Source: an uncultured archaeon (GTDB lineage: Archaea > Altiarchaeota > Altiarchaeia > IMC4 > SCGC-AAA252-I15). From it: a DNA stretch of 39,694 bases. Positions 24,267 to 31,562 of this stretch are shown piece by piece. Position numbers and translations under genes: made by a program. The notes below the pieces were generated by a model that was given only the letters and a program-made list of their open reading frames with translations, did no database searches and had not been told where the DNA came from. The stretch lies in assembly GCA_902384455.1 (NCBI GenBank), contig CABMCB010000014.1, positions 1-39,694 of the forward strand. Reading direction: 5' to 3'. Within the stretch, counting starts at the first letter, position 1. Each line of letters opens with the position of its first letter.

Positions 24267-25081
24267 ATAACTCGCCCGCTTCCATGCGGAAGCACCCTCT
24301 GGATTGAATCAATCGGGCAGGCCTTAATTATCGGGCCGGCTTCGGGCCCCGCCTTCCTCAACACATTCTCCCTCACTTTCTCGGCAAGGCTCTTAGACTG
24401 CAAGTCCCCCACGCTAACGACAGCATAATACGGAGTCATCTTGGCCACTGCAGACTCAGGCCCTCCCACGACATCGCAGCCGTCCTCTCCAACAACAAAA
24501 CCGACCGCCGCCTTAAGGGCGACACTCCTGAAATAATTCTTCTGCCCGCGAATCATGAAAGAACCCTTAGTCAAATACTGGCCCGCAGGCGCCTCCTTAC
24601 TGACCTGCTCAGGATTAACCCAATAAACGTCCGTCGCGCCCAATCCGCCAGCCCAAGCGCGGCTAAACGAAGCGGCCTCTTGCGCGGCTTCATTAAGAGT
24701 CGCTTCGGGAATCTCTCCTTTTTGCTCGTTCTTGATTACCACGAATGGCGCGCCTGCGGTGTCGGCGTGGAAAACCACATCGTGCGGTTCAACGTGGCGT
24801 TTAACAAGTACTTCGTTGCTTGTTGCATCGCGTCCGCCAACAACCAGAAGTCCGTCCGAGCTTGTGAACCACCTGAAGCGGTGGTACCACTTCTTAGGCA
24901 CCTGCCTCCAGACTTGCTTGCCGCTTCTGACGACCTCCTTCTGCGCGTCCTCTAACTTGCGCTCAGTCTCCTCAATCGCCTCCTTAATACCAGGAACCTT
25001 GTCCTTGGCCTTCTTGCCCTTCTGGTAAAACGCGTCCGCGTTCTCAGGCAAACTCTTGCGCAAGTCTAATACGGCCTCCAC
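24263..25081 (-). CDS. stand-alone NFACT-R (DUF814) protein, RqcH C-terminal half
   Basis: 272 residues from a GTG; an in-frame TAA lies only three codons before it, so the frame cannot be longer. A coiled coil (about 20-60) precedes the NFACT-R domain: WYHRFRWFTSSDG, VGGRDATSNE, VFHADTAGAPFVVIKN, YWVNPEQVSK and KGSFMIRGQKNYF. In full-length RqcH/Rqc2/Tae2 this part recognises the 50S-peptidyl-tRNA complex during ribosome rescue. The N-terminal NFACT-N domain, with the nuclease-like fold, is missing. It may be a domain-loss form or act with a separate N-half. The TM2 gene is divergent, with a 34-base gap. Confidence 0.85.
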   Translation of the reverse strand: MEAVLDLRKSLPENADAFYQKGKKAKDKVPGIKEAIEETERKLEDAQKEVVRSGKQVWRQVPKKWYHRFRWFTSSDGLLVVGGRDATSNEVLVKRHVEPHDVVFHADTAGAPFVVIKNEQKGEIPEATLNEAAQEAASFSRAWAGGLGATDVYWVNPEQVSKEAPAGQYLTKGSFMIRGQKNYFRSVALKAAVGFVVGEDGCDVVGGPESAVAKMTPYYAVVSVGDLQSKSLAEKVRENVLRKAGPEAGPIIKACPIDSIQRVLPHGSGRVI

Positions 25082-25115
25082 ACACCCTTATTAGAATATC
25101 CCCCAATAAGTAAAC

Positions 25116-25400
25116 GTGGCGCGTAAAAACCCGTACATTGCCGCACTCCTGTCTTTTTTCATATCCGGCTTAGGTCAGTTCTACGTGGGCGACGTAATGA
25201 AAGGCCTGGTTTTCATTATTTTCGAGTTCATGACCGCCTTCATACTTGTGAACGTCAACTACACTGCGGGCGGAATACTAAATCTGTTCGTGGGCGTCTG
25301 GAGCATATTCGACGCGTACCGCAGCGCCCAAAGAAAGAACCTGAATGAGGCGCCTAAAACACAGGTTCATCCGACCGCGCCAAAACTAAAAGTCTACTGA
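25116..25400 (+). CDS. TM2-domain membrane protein
   Basis: 94 residues starting at a GTG. The KNPYIAALLSFFISGLGQFYVG text with a conserved GLGQFY turn, then a second helix and DAYRSA, matches the TM2 domain: two membrane helices joined by a short loop. Function in archaea is unknown. It is convergent with rpl10, with a 10-base gap, and occupies the place where rpl12 usually follows rpl10. Confidence 0.8.
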   Translation: MARKNPYIAALLSFFISGLGQFYVGDVMKGLVFIIFEFMTAFILVNVNYTAGGILNLFVGVWSIFDAYRSAQRKNLNEAPKTQVHPTAPKLKVY

Positions 25401-25410
25401 ACGCCAAGTC

Positions 25411-26277
25411 TTATTCCGCTGCCTTCTCGTCCGTCTTCTTCTCCCAGACTTCCGGAGGGAGGCTTGCAAACAATGCTTTTGCGTGGGCGTTGGCTTGCGA
25501 GATGAAGACGTCGACTGTCTGTTTGTTGACGATTTCTGCGTTGATTGCGAGGTTTCTGGCGTTCTTGGATGCTTCAGTGATGAAGTATTCGATCGTCTTG
25601 CTGTTTACGATGCCTGCGTTAACCGCAAGGTTGAATGCGTTTCTGCTTGCGTCTGCGAGTTTGGCTATAGTTGTTTCGGCATCAACATGAAGTACGTCGC
25701 TTGTGTACACGAGCTGGCCGTCGTATGCGGCGTTGAGCTTTAATGCGATTGTTACGGGTTCTATCCCGAGTCTTGCGAGCACTGTGGCAAGCTGCGGGGA
25801 AATTGGTTCGCCTTGTTTTACGACTGGAGAATCCTCTTTTACGACAATCTTTCCAGCCTCTATTTTTGCTTTAATTCCCACCGTCTGGAGTTCTCCGATT
25901 ATGGGTCCGGCGGGGAAGGGTGTGTCGCCTTTTGGTATGACGATGTCGAAGGGAGCTAGGCTTCCGGCTTTTGCCGGGGCGGCCACTTCGCATTGCTTAA
26001 GGCGTTTTTCGAGTTTGAAGGGGTCGAGGTTTGTTAGAATCAGTCCGCTTGAGCCTGATACGTGGTCTCCTAAACTGCCTACTTTGGCGTCGTGTAGTGC
26101 GCGGCTGATGATGTTTTTGCGTGCCACCCGGATTTCGACGTCTTTCCCCAGCGTGCGGCGCATAGACTGGAATTGTTTGCTTGGCACGCCCTCTATGTTG
26201 ACGACACCAACTACCTTCGCCGCCTTAATCTTGGAGACGAGGTGCTTCAGTTCCTTGGTTTTCCAGTCGGCTACCAT
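25411..26277 (-). CDS. rpl10: large-subunit ribosomal protein L10 (P0)
   Basis: L10 anchors the L12 stalk. The 288 residues have the archaeal layout: N-terminal rRNA-binding domain with RRTLGKDVEIRVARKN, the inserted domain II with KGDTPFPAGPIIGELQ, and a long C-terminal spine in which related units such as NAFNLAVNAGIVNSKTIEYF and NARNLAINAEIVNKQTVDVF repeat; these bind L12 dimers. It lies 4 bases after rpl1. The usual next gene, rpl12, is absent. Confidence 0.93.
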   Translation of the reverse strand: MVADWKTKELKHLVSKIKAAKVVGVVNIEGVPSKQFQSMRRTLGKDVEIRVARKNIISRALHDAKVGSLGDHVSGSSGLILTNLDPFKLEKRLKQCEVAAPAKAGSLAPFDIVIPKGDTPFPAGPIIGELQTVGIKAKIEAGKIVVKEDSPVVKQGEPISPQLATVLARLGIEPVTIALKLNAAYDGQLVYTSDVLHVDAETTIAKLADASRNAFNLAVNAGIVNSKTIEYFITEASKNARNLAINAEIVNKQTVDVFISQANAHAKALFASLPPEVWEKKTDEKAAE

Positions 26278-26281
26278 TTAT

Positions 26282-26914
26282 TCACCTGATTTTTACGGGC
26301 TTGCCCATCGTGGTCTTCACGAACAGGCTTCGTATGTTCTCGTCGGGAATCTGACGTTCGATGTTAGAGTATACTGCTAGAAGGTTTTCCGCCAAGTCAT
26401 CCGGCGTCATCGCGCGGGTTCCTATGGGGACGTTTATGTTGGGGGCTTTCTTCGATTTCACCCGTACGCTGTTCTTGAATCGCTCGAATACGGCGTTCAG
26501 GTCTGCGTTGGGTGGAACTGGTTGCGGCATTTTTCCGCGTGAACCGAGCACAACACCCCAGTTTTTACCTACAATCGCCATTAGTTCGGGTTGAGCGAGG
26601 AAAGTGTAGCATTCAGACGCGTATTTTCTCATTTTCCGTCTGTCGCCGGCGTAAGATTGAGTTTCGTTTTTGTCAAGCACGTGCGTGCTGAGCTTCTTCG
26701 CCTTCACGTTCATGTCGCCGTCAGCAAACACTCCTATTTCAATGCCTTTGCCTCGACCTTTAGGCAGCAGGATGTTGACGTTAAGCCGGTGTTCGCTGCT
26801 TTCCATATCAACGTCCTTGAAGTTGAAGCAGGCGTCAACGCTCTCGGTGAACTTCCTGTCAGGCGAAGCGTCGATAGCTTCCTTTATTTTGGCGGCGATT
26901 TCTTTCTTATCCAT
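26282..26914 (-). CDS. rpl1: large-subunit ribosomal protein L1
   Basis: L1 forms the mobile stalk at the ribosomal E site. The 210 residues show LLPKGRGK, GVFADGDM, the rRNA-binding GSRGKMPQPVP and TTMGKPVKI at the end. An AGGAGGG ribosome site is seven bases before the ATG. Archaeal L1 often represses its own operon by binding mRNA. Here rpl1-rpl10 form a separate minus-strand unit cut off from rpl11 by lemA-DUF3137, with its own promoter. Confidence 0.93.
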   Translation of the reverse strand: MDKKEIAAKIKEAIDASPDRKFTESVDACFNFKDVDMESSEHRLNVNILLPKGRGKGIEIGVFADGDMNVKAKKLSTHVLDKNETQSYAGDRRKMRKYASECYTFLAQPELMAIVGKNWGVVLGSRGKMPQPVPPNADLNAVFERFKNSVRVKSKKAPNINVPIGTRAMTPDDLAENLLAVYSNIERQIPDENIRSLFVKTTMGKPVKIR

Positions 26915-26926
26915 TCAATAGCCCTC

Positions 26927-26968
26927 CTACAGCGAAAGAGCTGTAGTGCAACGGGTTTTGATATATAC
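26927..26968 (-). promoter_or_regulatory. rpl1 promoter with a palindrome at the predicted start site
   Basis: On the minus strand a TATA box (TATATAT, 26961-26967) is followed by a 7-base inverted repeat CTACAGC-6-GCTGTAG (26927-26946). The transcript would start near 26938, within the loop, so the palindrome is more likely a DNA operator than an RNA hairpin, unless a second start lies upstream. AGGAGGG follows directly. Confidence 0.5.
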
Positions 26969-27035
26969 AACATCCCCCTTTAAAAAGCATTAGACCGCAT
27001 TATTTGGCCCGCTGAAAACCCCGCGCAAAGGGCGC

Positions 27036-27044
27036 TTATATTTT
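27036..27044 (+). promoter_or_regulatory. TATA box of lemA
   Basis: TTATATTTT is centred about 25 bases before the lemA ATG at 27065, which predicts a leaderless lemA mRNA. It is divergent from the rpl1 promoter. Confidence 0.55.
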
Positions 27045-27064
27045 GCCGTTGCGAATACGCAACC

Positions 27065-27655
27065 ATGATTGAAGTCATAGGATTCCTCGGAATGATTCTC
27101 GTGGGACTCGTAATAGTCGCGCTACTGGCGTCTTTGCTGCTCTATAACACGCTGGTTTCCAAGAAAAACCAGGTGGAAAGCTCATTCTCAAGCATAGACG
27201 TGCTGCTGAAGAAAAGATACGACCTCATACCAAACCTCATCGCCACCGTAAAGGCGTACATGAAACACGAAGCCGACACCCTCACAAACATAACTGAGCT
27301 TAGGGCGAAGGCGATTTCAGGGAAGCTAACCGACAACGAGAAGATTGAGGTCAACAACAAGCTTTCCGGATTCATGCGCAGCATATTCGTCGCCGTAGAA
27401 AACTACCCGAACCTCAAGGCGAATGAAAACTTCCTGCAGCTTCAGGCGTCATTCAACGAAGTCGAAGAGCAGATTTCGGCGGCAAGACGAGCATACAACG
27501 CCGCGGTCTTGGACTACAACAACGCCGTGATGATGTTCCCCACGAATGTTCTCGCATCAATCCTAAATTACCAGAAGAAACCGTTTTTCGAGGTGCCTGA
27601 GGAAGAGCGGCAACGCATCGACGCCGCCAAACTATTCGGCCAGACCGGCAAGTAA
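27065..27655 (+). CDS. lemA: LemA family protein
   Basis: 196 residues. One N-terminal membrane helix (about 5-27) is followed by YNTLVSKKNQVESSFSSIDV, the hallmark LKKRYDLIPNLIATVKAYMKHE, and a helical domain with NYPNLKANENFLQLQ and RRAYNAAVLDYNNAV, ending in PFFEVPEEERQ. All are LemA hallmarks. The extracellular or cytoplasmic helical bundle has no known activity. It forms an operon with the DUF3137 gene 5 bases on, a pairing I recall from bacteria. This pair separates rpl1-rpl10 from rpl11. Confidence 0.93.
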   Translation: MIEVIGFLGMILVGLVIVALLASLLLYNTLVSKKNQVESSFSSIDVLLKKRYDLIPNLIATVKAYMKHEADTLTNITELRAKAISGKLTDNEKIEVNNKLSGFMRSIFVAVENYPNLKANENFLQLQASFNEVEEQISAARRAYNAAVLDYNNAVMMFPTNVLASILNYQKKPFFEVPEEERQRIDAAKLFGQTGK

Positions 27656-27660
27656 AGCCG

Positions 27661-28629
27661 ATGAAAACCGAAGGGGACCTGTTCAGCTTCTACTCACAGA
27701 AGCTGTCGGCAGACTTGGCGGACCTTGAATCCCAAAGGAAAAAAATAGTAACTAAAGTCATTGTGTTGTCTGCCGCAGTTTTTTTGTTTTGGGGTGCTTC
27801 AGGGCTTCTGCTTCTGTTTATAGCGCCTCCGTTGGTTATTCTCTCCGTTTTTTTCTTCATGTCTGTTTGGGGCGTAGGCTATCATCTTCTGACGCAAGGA
27901 TACCGGCAGCAGTTTAAGGAGTCTGTGGTGCGAAAACTCATCCGTTTCATAGACGAAAACCTCGCATACTCCCCCAGCCAAGGCATAAAACAAGAAACAT
28001 TCATGCGAAGCCGCATATTCACAATTTACCCAGACCGCTACGCCTCAGACGACTATGTCTCAGGCACAGTCGGGAAAACAGCAATAGCATTCTCAGACGT
28101 CCACGCGCAACAACGGACTGAAACAAGAGACAGCCGAGGACGCCGGTACGTAACGTACACCACAATATTCAAAGGCGTATTCTTCGTCGCCGACTTCAAC
28201 AAAAACTTCAAAGGAACAACACTCGTGCTGCCCGACACCGCCCAACGGCTACTGGGCACAGTACTCGGCTCAGCACTACAATCACACAACTTCGCGCGGC
28301 CGCCTCTTGTGAAGCTTGAGGACCCCGAGTTCGAGAAAATGTTCGTTGTCTACGGCGACGACCAAATTGAAGCCCGATACATCCTCTCCACAAGCATGAT
28401 GGCGCGCATCGCGGAATTCAAGAAGAAGAGCAAGAAAGACATATACCTGTCTTTCGTAGACGACAAAGTGATGATGGCGATTCCTTATTCAAAAGACATG
28501 TTCGAACCACATATCCTTAAATCCCTCCTGGATTTTGGCACCCTAGACGAATACTTCGACAACATCCAGATAATAGTAGGCCTTGTCGAAGACCTAAACC
28601 TGAACACAAGAATCTGGGGAAAACAATAA
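27661..28629 (+). CDS. DUF3137 family membrane protein
   Basis: 322 residues. An N-terminal helical part leads into two membrane helices (about 35-80), then a large soluble domain with IYPDRYASDDYVSG, a stretch IAFSDVHAQ, GVFFVADFNKNFKGTTLVLP and a C-terminal DIYLSFVDDKVMMAIPYSKD. This agrees with DUF3137, which often sits beside lemA. Function is unknown. The middle of the gene (about 27960-28300) is strongly A/C-rich in the sense strand while the first part is G/T-rich. It is convergent with rpl11, with a perfect 9-base inverted repeat at the junction. Confidence 0.8.
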   Translation: MKTEGDLFSFYSQKLSADLADLESQRKKIVTKVIVLSAAVFLFWGASGLLLLFIAPPLVILSVFFFMSVWGVGYHLLTQGYRQQFKESVVRKLIRFIDENLAYSPSQGIKQETFMRSRIFTIYPDRYASDDYVSGTVGKTAIAFSDVHAQQRTETRDSRGRRYVTYTTIFKGVFFVADFNKNFKGTTLVLPDTAQRLLGTVLGSALQSHNFARPPLVKLEDPEFEKMFVVYGDDQIEARYILSTSMMARIAEFKKKSKKDIYLSFVDDKVMMAIPYSKDMFEPHILKSLLDFGTLDEYFDNIQIIVGLVEDLNLNTRIWGKQ

Positions 28630-28640
28630 GCGGGAAATCC

Positions 28641-28661
28641 GCAGCTTACTCCGTAAGCTGC
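28641..28661. terminator. perfect 9-base inverted repeat between convergent genes
   Basis: GCAGCTTAC-TCC-GTAAGCTGC folds into a stem of 9 pairs with a 3-base loop on either strand. It covers the last codons and the stop of rpl11 and lies 12 bases after the DUF3137 stop. A shared hairpin terminator or RNA-stability element is likely. No long T-run follows, so the termination role is not certain. Confidence 0.45.
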
Positions 28662-29128
28662 TTATCGTATTCGCCCGCGGCAACAGCCTTAATAGCGTCC
28701 TTATAATTCTTCCCTTCAACCGTAATTCCAGCGGCACCAGCAACCCCGATAACCTCCTTGACGGCGGCCTTAAGGTCCTTGGCGTTCAAACTGTCCCTCT
28801 TCATCTTCGCCACCTTAACGACCTTATCCAAAGGCAAGTTCCCAACCGGAGTCTTCTTGTCGCCAGCTCCCTTATCGGCTCCCAACTCCTTCTTAAGAAG
28901 CTCGGCCGTAGGGGGGCTTCCGACCACAATCTCATAAGACTTGTCGGACGGCTCTATGATGATTTTAACCGGCACCTTCATTCCCTTGAAGTCAGCCGTC
29001 TTCTTGTTGATGTCTGCGACCACTTTAGCGGTGTTGACGCCTGTGGGGCCTAATGCTGGGCCTAAAGGCGGTGCGGGAGTTGCGTTTCCTCCTTCGACCA
29101 TAACGTCTACTGTCTGTTTCTTAGCCAT
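28646..29128 (-). CDS. rpl11: large-subunit ribosomal protein L11
   Basis: L11 sits at the GTPase centre. The 160 residues show the MVEGGNATPAPPLGPALGP signature, GVNTAKVV, and a C-terminal rRNA-binding domain with DLKAAVKEVIGVAGAAGI. AGGAGG stands six bases before the ATG, inside the end of nusG, with which it overlaps by 8 bases. Last gene of the ftsZ-secE-nusG-rpl11 unit. Confidence 0.95.
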   Translation of the reverse strand: MAKKQTVDVMVEGGNATPAPPLGPALGPTGVNTAKVVADINKKTADFKGMKVPVKIIIEPSDKSYEIVVGSPPTAELLKKELGADKGAGDKKTPVGNLPLDKVVKVAKMKRDSLNAKDLKAAVKEVIGVAGAAGITVEGKNYKDAIKAVAAGEYDKQLTE

Positions 29129-29648
29129 TTCTTTCCTCCTCTGTTTCCTCTTTCTTAATCTTTCTGATGTCGTCTCCTCTGATTATGACCGGGATGGGAA
29201 CCGCGGCCTCTATGAGTTCGACGGTGATTTCGTTTTTGTCTTTGTCTATCTTTGCGATGCGCGCCTTCTCGCCCTTGAATGGTCCTGCGACGAGCTCTAC
29301 GAGGTCGCCGCGGTTGACTTCGGTGACGACGGGAGTCGGTATGAGCATCTCCTGCAGTTCGTCTATGCCTATGGTGCCTGCGGACTCCAAATTGCCTTTC
29401 TGAGTCAGAAGGAGGCCTCGGGTCTTGGGCACGCCTCTTGCGAGGTCTTCGACTGTGCCTGGGCCGTCGGCTTCCACGAGGACGTATCCTTTGAGGCCTG
29501 TGGTGTATAGGACGCTGTAGACTTTTCCGCCTTCTTTTTCTATTTCGGTTTTTCTGCTTTTTGCTTCCCTGTACAGTAGCTCCGCTACCACTCGCTCTTG
29601 TCCTGCGGTGGCGCGTACTACATAAATGTTAGGTTGAGTTGATTCCAT
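29121..29648 (-). CDS. spt5: transcription elongation factor Spt5/NusG
   Basis: 175 residues. NGN domain with IYVVRATAGQERVVAELL, the SVLYTTGLKGYVLVEAD stretch and IPTPVV; then a KOW domain from about 110 (GDLVELVAGPFKGEKARI). Archaeal Spt5 binds RNA polymerase with Spt4 for processive elongation. Twelve bases separate it from secE. Normal length for archaeal Spt5, with a short acidic/basic tail. Confidence 0.93.
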   Translation of the reverse strand: MESTQPNIYVVRATAGQERVVAELLYREAKSRKTEIEKEGGKVYSVLYTTGLKGYVLVEADGPGTVEDLARGVPKTRGLLLTQKGNLESAGTIGIDELQEMLIPTPVVTEVNRGDLVELVAGPFKGEKARIAKIDKDKNEITVELIEAAVPIPVIIRGDDIRKIKKEETEEERNG

Positions 29649-29660
29649 TTCAATCGTCTC

Positions 29661-29837
29661 TTATCCGCGGAGAACCTGTGCCACAAGGATTACTATGAAT
29701 CCTAATGTGCCGATGATTATCATGCCGGCTCCCGTGATTTTCGCAGTCTCCCAGAACTCGCTTTGTTTGGGTTTGCGGGTGAGGCGGATGATGCGCGACG
29801 TCTCCGATATGGCGAATGACAATGAGGGCAGTTTCAT
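29661..29837 (-). CDS. secE: protein translocase subunit SecE (Sec61 gamma)
   Basis: A 58-residue gene that is easy to miss by size. Translation gives an N-terminal amphipathic part with SRIIRLTRKPKQSEFWETAK, the SecE signature (R..R.P...EF...AK), and one membrane helix (about residues 34-55), ending VLRG. SecE clamps SecY in the translocon. It starts one base after the ftsZ stop and ends 12 bases before spt5, exactly the archaeal gene order. Confidence 0.92.
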   Translation of the reverse strand: MKLPSLSFAISETSRIIRLTRKPKQSEFWETAKITGAGMIIIGTLGFIVILVAQVLRG

Positions 29838-29838
29838 A

Positions 29839-30972
29839 TTATACGGATTTCAAGCCCATGTCGTGTCGTTCAGCGGTGTTCTGGTCTACGAATTCCTCAA
29901 GCTCCTGCTCGTAGCCAGGCACTGCGACACCGGACAGAACGATCATTACGCGGATTATGTTGCGGTCCAAGTTTTCATCCAGTTGAGCGCCCCATATGAT
30001 TTCTGCGTTGGGGCTTATGCGCTCGGACACATGGCGGACGATCTTCTCGGCTTCCTCAAGCGTCATGTCGCGGCTTCCTATGATGTTTATTAGGGCGCCT
30101 GTGGCCGAGCTTATGTCGGTGTCCAAAAGCGGTGAGTTGAGTGCGCGTTCGATGGCTTCTTGGGCGCGGGTTTCTGCGGTTGCGTCTCGGCTGCTTTCGC
30201 CCAAACCAATCATTGCCGTGCCGCCGTCGCGCATTATGGTGCGTACGTCTGCGAAATCGAGGTTGACGAGGCCTGGAATAGTCACCATCTCGGTTATGCC
30301 CTTGACTGCGTTCGCCAAAACCTGGTCTGCAACCTTGAACGCGGCGTTAATCGGCAAACTGGGTGCAATATCCAGCAGGCGGTCGTTGGGTATGACAATG
30401 ACTGTGTCGCAATGCTTCCTAAGCTTCCTTAGGCCCTTCAAAGCGTTGCCTGCGCGCACGCGGCCTTCCACCGTAAACGGTAGTGTGACTACGCCGATGG
30501 TTAGTGCCTGTACGTCTTTTCCTATTTCTGCGACTACTGGAGCGGATCCTGTTCCTGTCCCCCCTCCCATGCCGCATGTTATGAAAACGAGGTCGCTTCC
30601 CCTTAGGGCTTCCGCGACTTTCTCCACGTCGGCTTCAGCGCATTGTTCCCCGACGTCGGGGTCGTTTCCTGCGCCTACTCCGCCTGTTATTGACGCTCCA
30701 ATAAGAAGTTTCTTTCCGGCTTTGCTGTGGAGCAAATGAAGCGCATCAGTGTTAACCGCTATTACTTCCCCGCCTTCAACGCCCAGCTCAAGGAGCCTGT
30801 CTATGGTGTTGGTTCCGGCGCCGCCGCAACCGACCACTTTAATGCGGGTCTTAATTCCCTCAACAATACGCCTAAGCTCATCGTCCTGAGTCGAATCCTG
30901 ACCGTAAGACTGAGGTGTCTTCTGACCTGAAAGTGCCGTAGCATTAATTGCTTGTTGAATAATAGCGTCCAC
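29839..30972 (-). CDS. ftsZ: cell division protein FtsZ
   Basis: Tubulin-like GTPase that forms the division ring. 377 residues from a GTG with GGTGAT four bases before it. Seen: VVGCGGAGTNTIDRL near residue 46, NTDALHL, GAGNDPDVGEQ, the tubulin signature GMGGGTGTGSAPV (134-146), IPNDRLLDI, and DFADVRTIM. The N-terminal ~40 residues are a Gln/Thr-rich extension typical of archaeal FtsZ1. The tail after the GTPase fold is short. It leads the operon with secE-spt5-rpl11. Confidence 0.95.
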   Translation of the reverse strand: MDAIIQQAINATALSGQKTPQSYGQDSTQDDELRRIVEGIKTRIKVVGCGGAGTNTIDRLLELGVEGGEVIAVNTDALHLLHSKAGKKLLIGASITGGVGAGNDPDVGEQCAEADVEKVAEALRGSDLVFITCGMGGGTGTGSAPVVAEIGKDVQALTIGVVTLPFTVEGRVRAGNALKGLRKLRKHCDTVIVIPNDRLLDIAPSLPINAAFKVADQVLANAVKGITEMVTIPGLVNLDFADVRTIMRDGGTAMIGLGESSRDATAETRAQEAIERALNSPLLDTDISSATGALINIIGSRDMTLEEAEKIVRHVSERISPNAEIIWGAQLDENLDRNIIRVMIVLSGVAVPGYEQELEEFVDQNTAERHDMGLKSV

Positions 30973-30994
30973 TTACATCACCCAAATACCCCAC

Positions 30995-31035
30995 ATACTG
31001 CGGGCAGTATCTTTATGGGGCGGGAAATATAAATA
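30995..31035 (-). promoter_or_regulatory. ftsZ promoter with a palindrome at the predicted start site
   Basis: The minus strand has a TATA box TATTTATATTTC (31024-31035). About 26 bases on, where transcription should start (near 31003), stands the palindrome ATACTGC-GG-GCAGTAT (30995-31010 on the plus strand; 7-base arms). Its position across the start site suits a repressor operator. A leader of about 31 bases with GGTGAT follows. Confidence 0.5.
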
Positions 31036-31114
31036 CGCCGAACGGATATAAAAACCACTTTTCAGCCAAAACATGAGCAAGTAAGCGCAAAAAACCCCCA
31101 AAACAAAACCCGCG

Positions 31115-31126
31115 AATATTTAAAAG
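31115..31126 (+). promoter_or_regulatory. TATA box of the L35Ae gene
   Basis: AATATTTAAAAG is preceded by a BRE-like CGCG and lies about 33 bases before the ATG at 31154. Predicted leader about 7 bases. Confidence 0.5.
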
Positions 31127-31153
31127 GAATAGTGTCCATAGTATTGTCCACCC

Positions 31154-31411
31154 ATGAAGGCCAACATCATAAACTACAGGCGCGGCCGCAGAACGCAGAC
31201 TTGCAATCAGATAGTCCTCACTGTGGAGGGCGTTGACAGCAAGGAGAAGGCCGCACAGTTGGTCGGTAAGGTAGTTACGTGGAAGACTCCGGCTGGGAAT
31301 GCGATTTCCGGCAAGGTTTCGCGTGTTCACGGGAGTAAGGGTGCTATCTTGGCCAGCTTCTATAAGGGGCTTCCGGGTCAGGCGCTCGGCACTGAAGCTT
31401 CTGTGGATTGA
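31154..31411 (+). CDS. rpl35ae: large-subunit ribosomal protein L35Ae
   Basis: 85 residues. YRRGRRTQTCNQIVLTVEG, a Lys/Val strand with VGKVVTWKT, GKVSRVHGSKGAILASF and KGLPGQALG match the archaeal/eukaryotic L35Ae family across its whole length. Found only in archaea and eukaryotes, so it also supports the archaeal origin of the window. Single-gene unit followed by tRNA-Phe on the same strand. Confidence 0.9.
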   Translation: MKANIINYRRGRRTQTCNQIVLTVEGVDSKEKAAQLVGKVVTWKTPAGNAISGKVSRVHGSKGAILASFYKGLPGQALGTEASVD

Positions 31412-31441
31412 TTTTGTTCGGTGTTGTCGCGCGTGCACCCA

Positions 31442-31450
31442 TTTATACTC
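31442..31450 (+). promoter_or_regulatory. TATA box of tRNA-Phe
   Basis: TTTATACTC is centred about 29 bases before the first base of the tRNA, as expected for an archaeal tRNA promoter. Confidence 0.5.
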
Positions 31451-31474
31451 TTCCTGCGTTATTGTAATGCCTTT

Positions 31475-31551
31475 GCCGCCCTAGCTCAGCCTGGGAGAGC
31501 ACTCGGCTGAAGACCGAGGTGTCGCGAGTTCAAATCTCGCGGGCGGCACCA
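31475..31551 (+). tRNA. tRNA-Phe (anticodon GAA), CCA encoded
   Basis: Acceptor GCCGCCC pairs with GGGCGGC, the anticodon stem CTCGG/CCGAG closes the loop CTGAAGA, and the T-arm is CGCGAGTTCAAATCTCGCG. Discriminator A at 31548, followed by a genomic CCA (31549-31551), in contrast to tRNA-Arg in this window, which lacks CCA. Confidence 0.95.
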
Positions 31552-31562
31552 TTTCATTCAAC

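Noticed and set aside
25703-26380. 225-codon plus-strand open frame opposite L10 and L1
   Set aside because: It is antisense to two ribosomal proteins, with low-complexity Ser/Pro-rich translation.
29695-30093. 132-codon plus-strand open frame over secE and ftsZ
   Set aside because: The minus strand here encodes SecE and the FtsZ C-terminus; the plus frame has no motif.
29996-30739. 247-codon plus-strand open frame opposite ftsZ
   Set aside because: Shadow of FtsZ; Ser/Pro-rich translation without a family.
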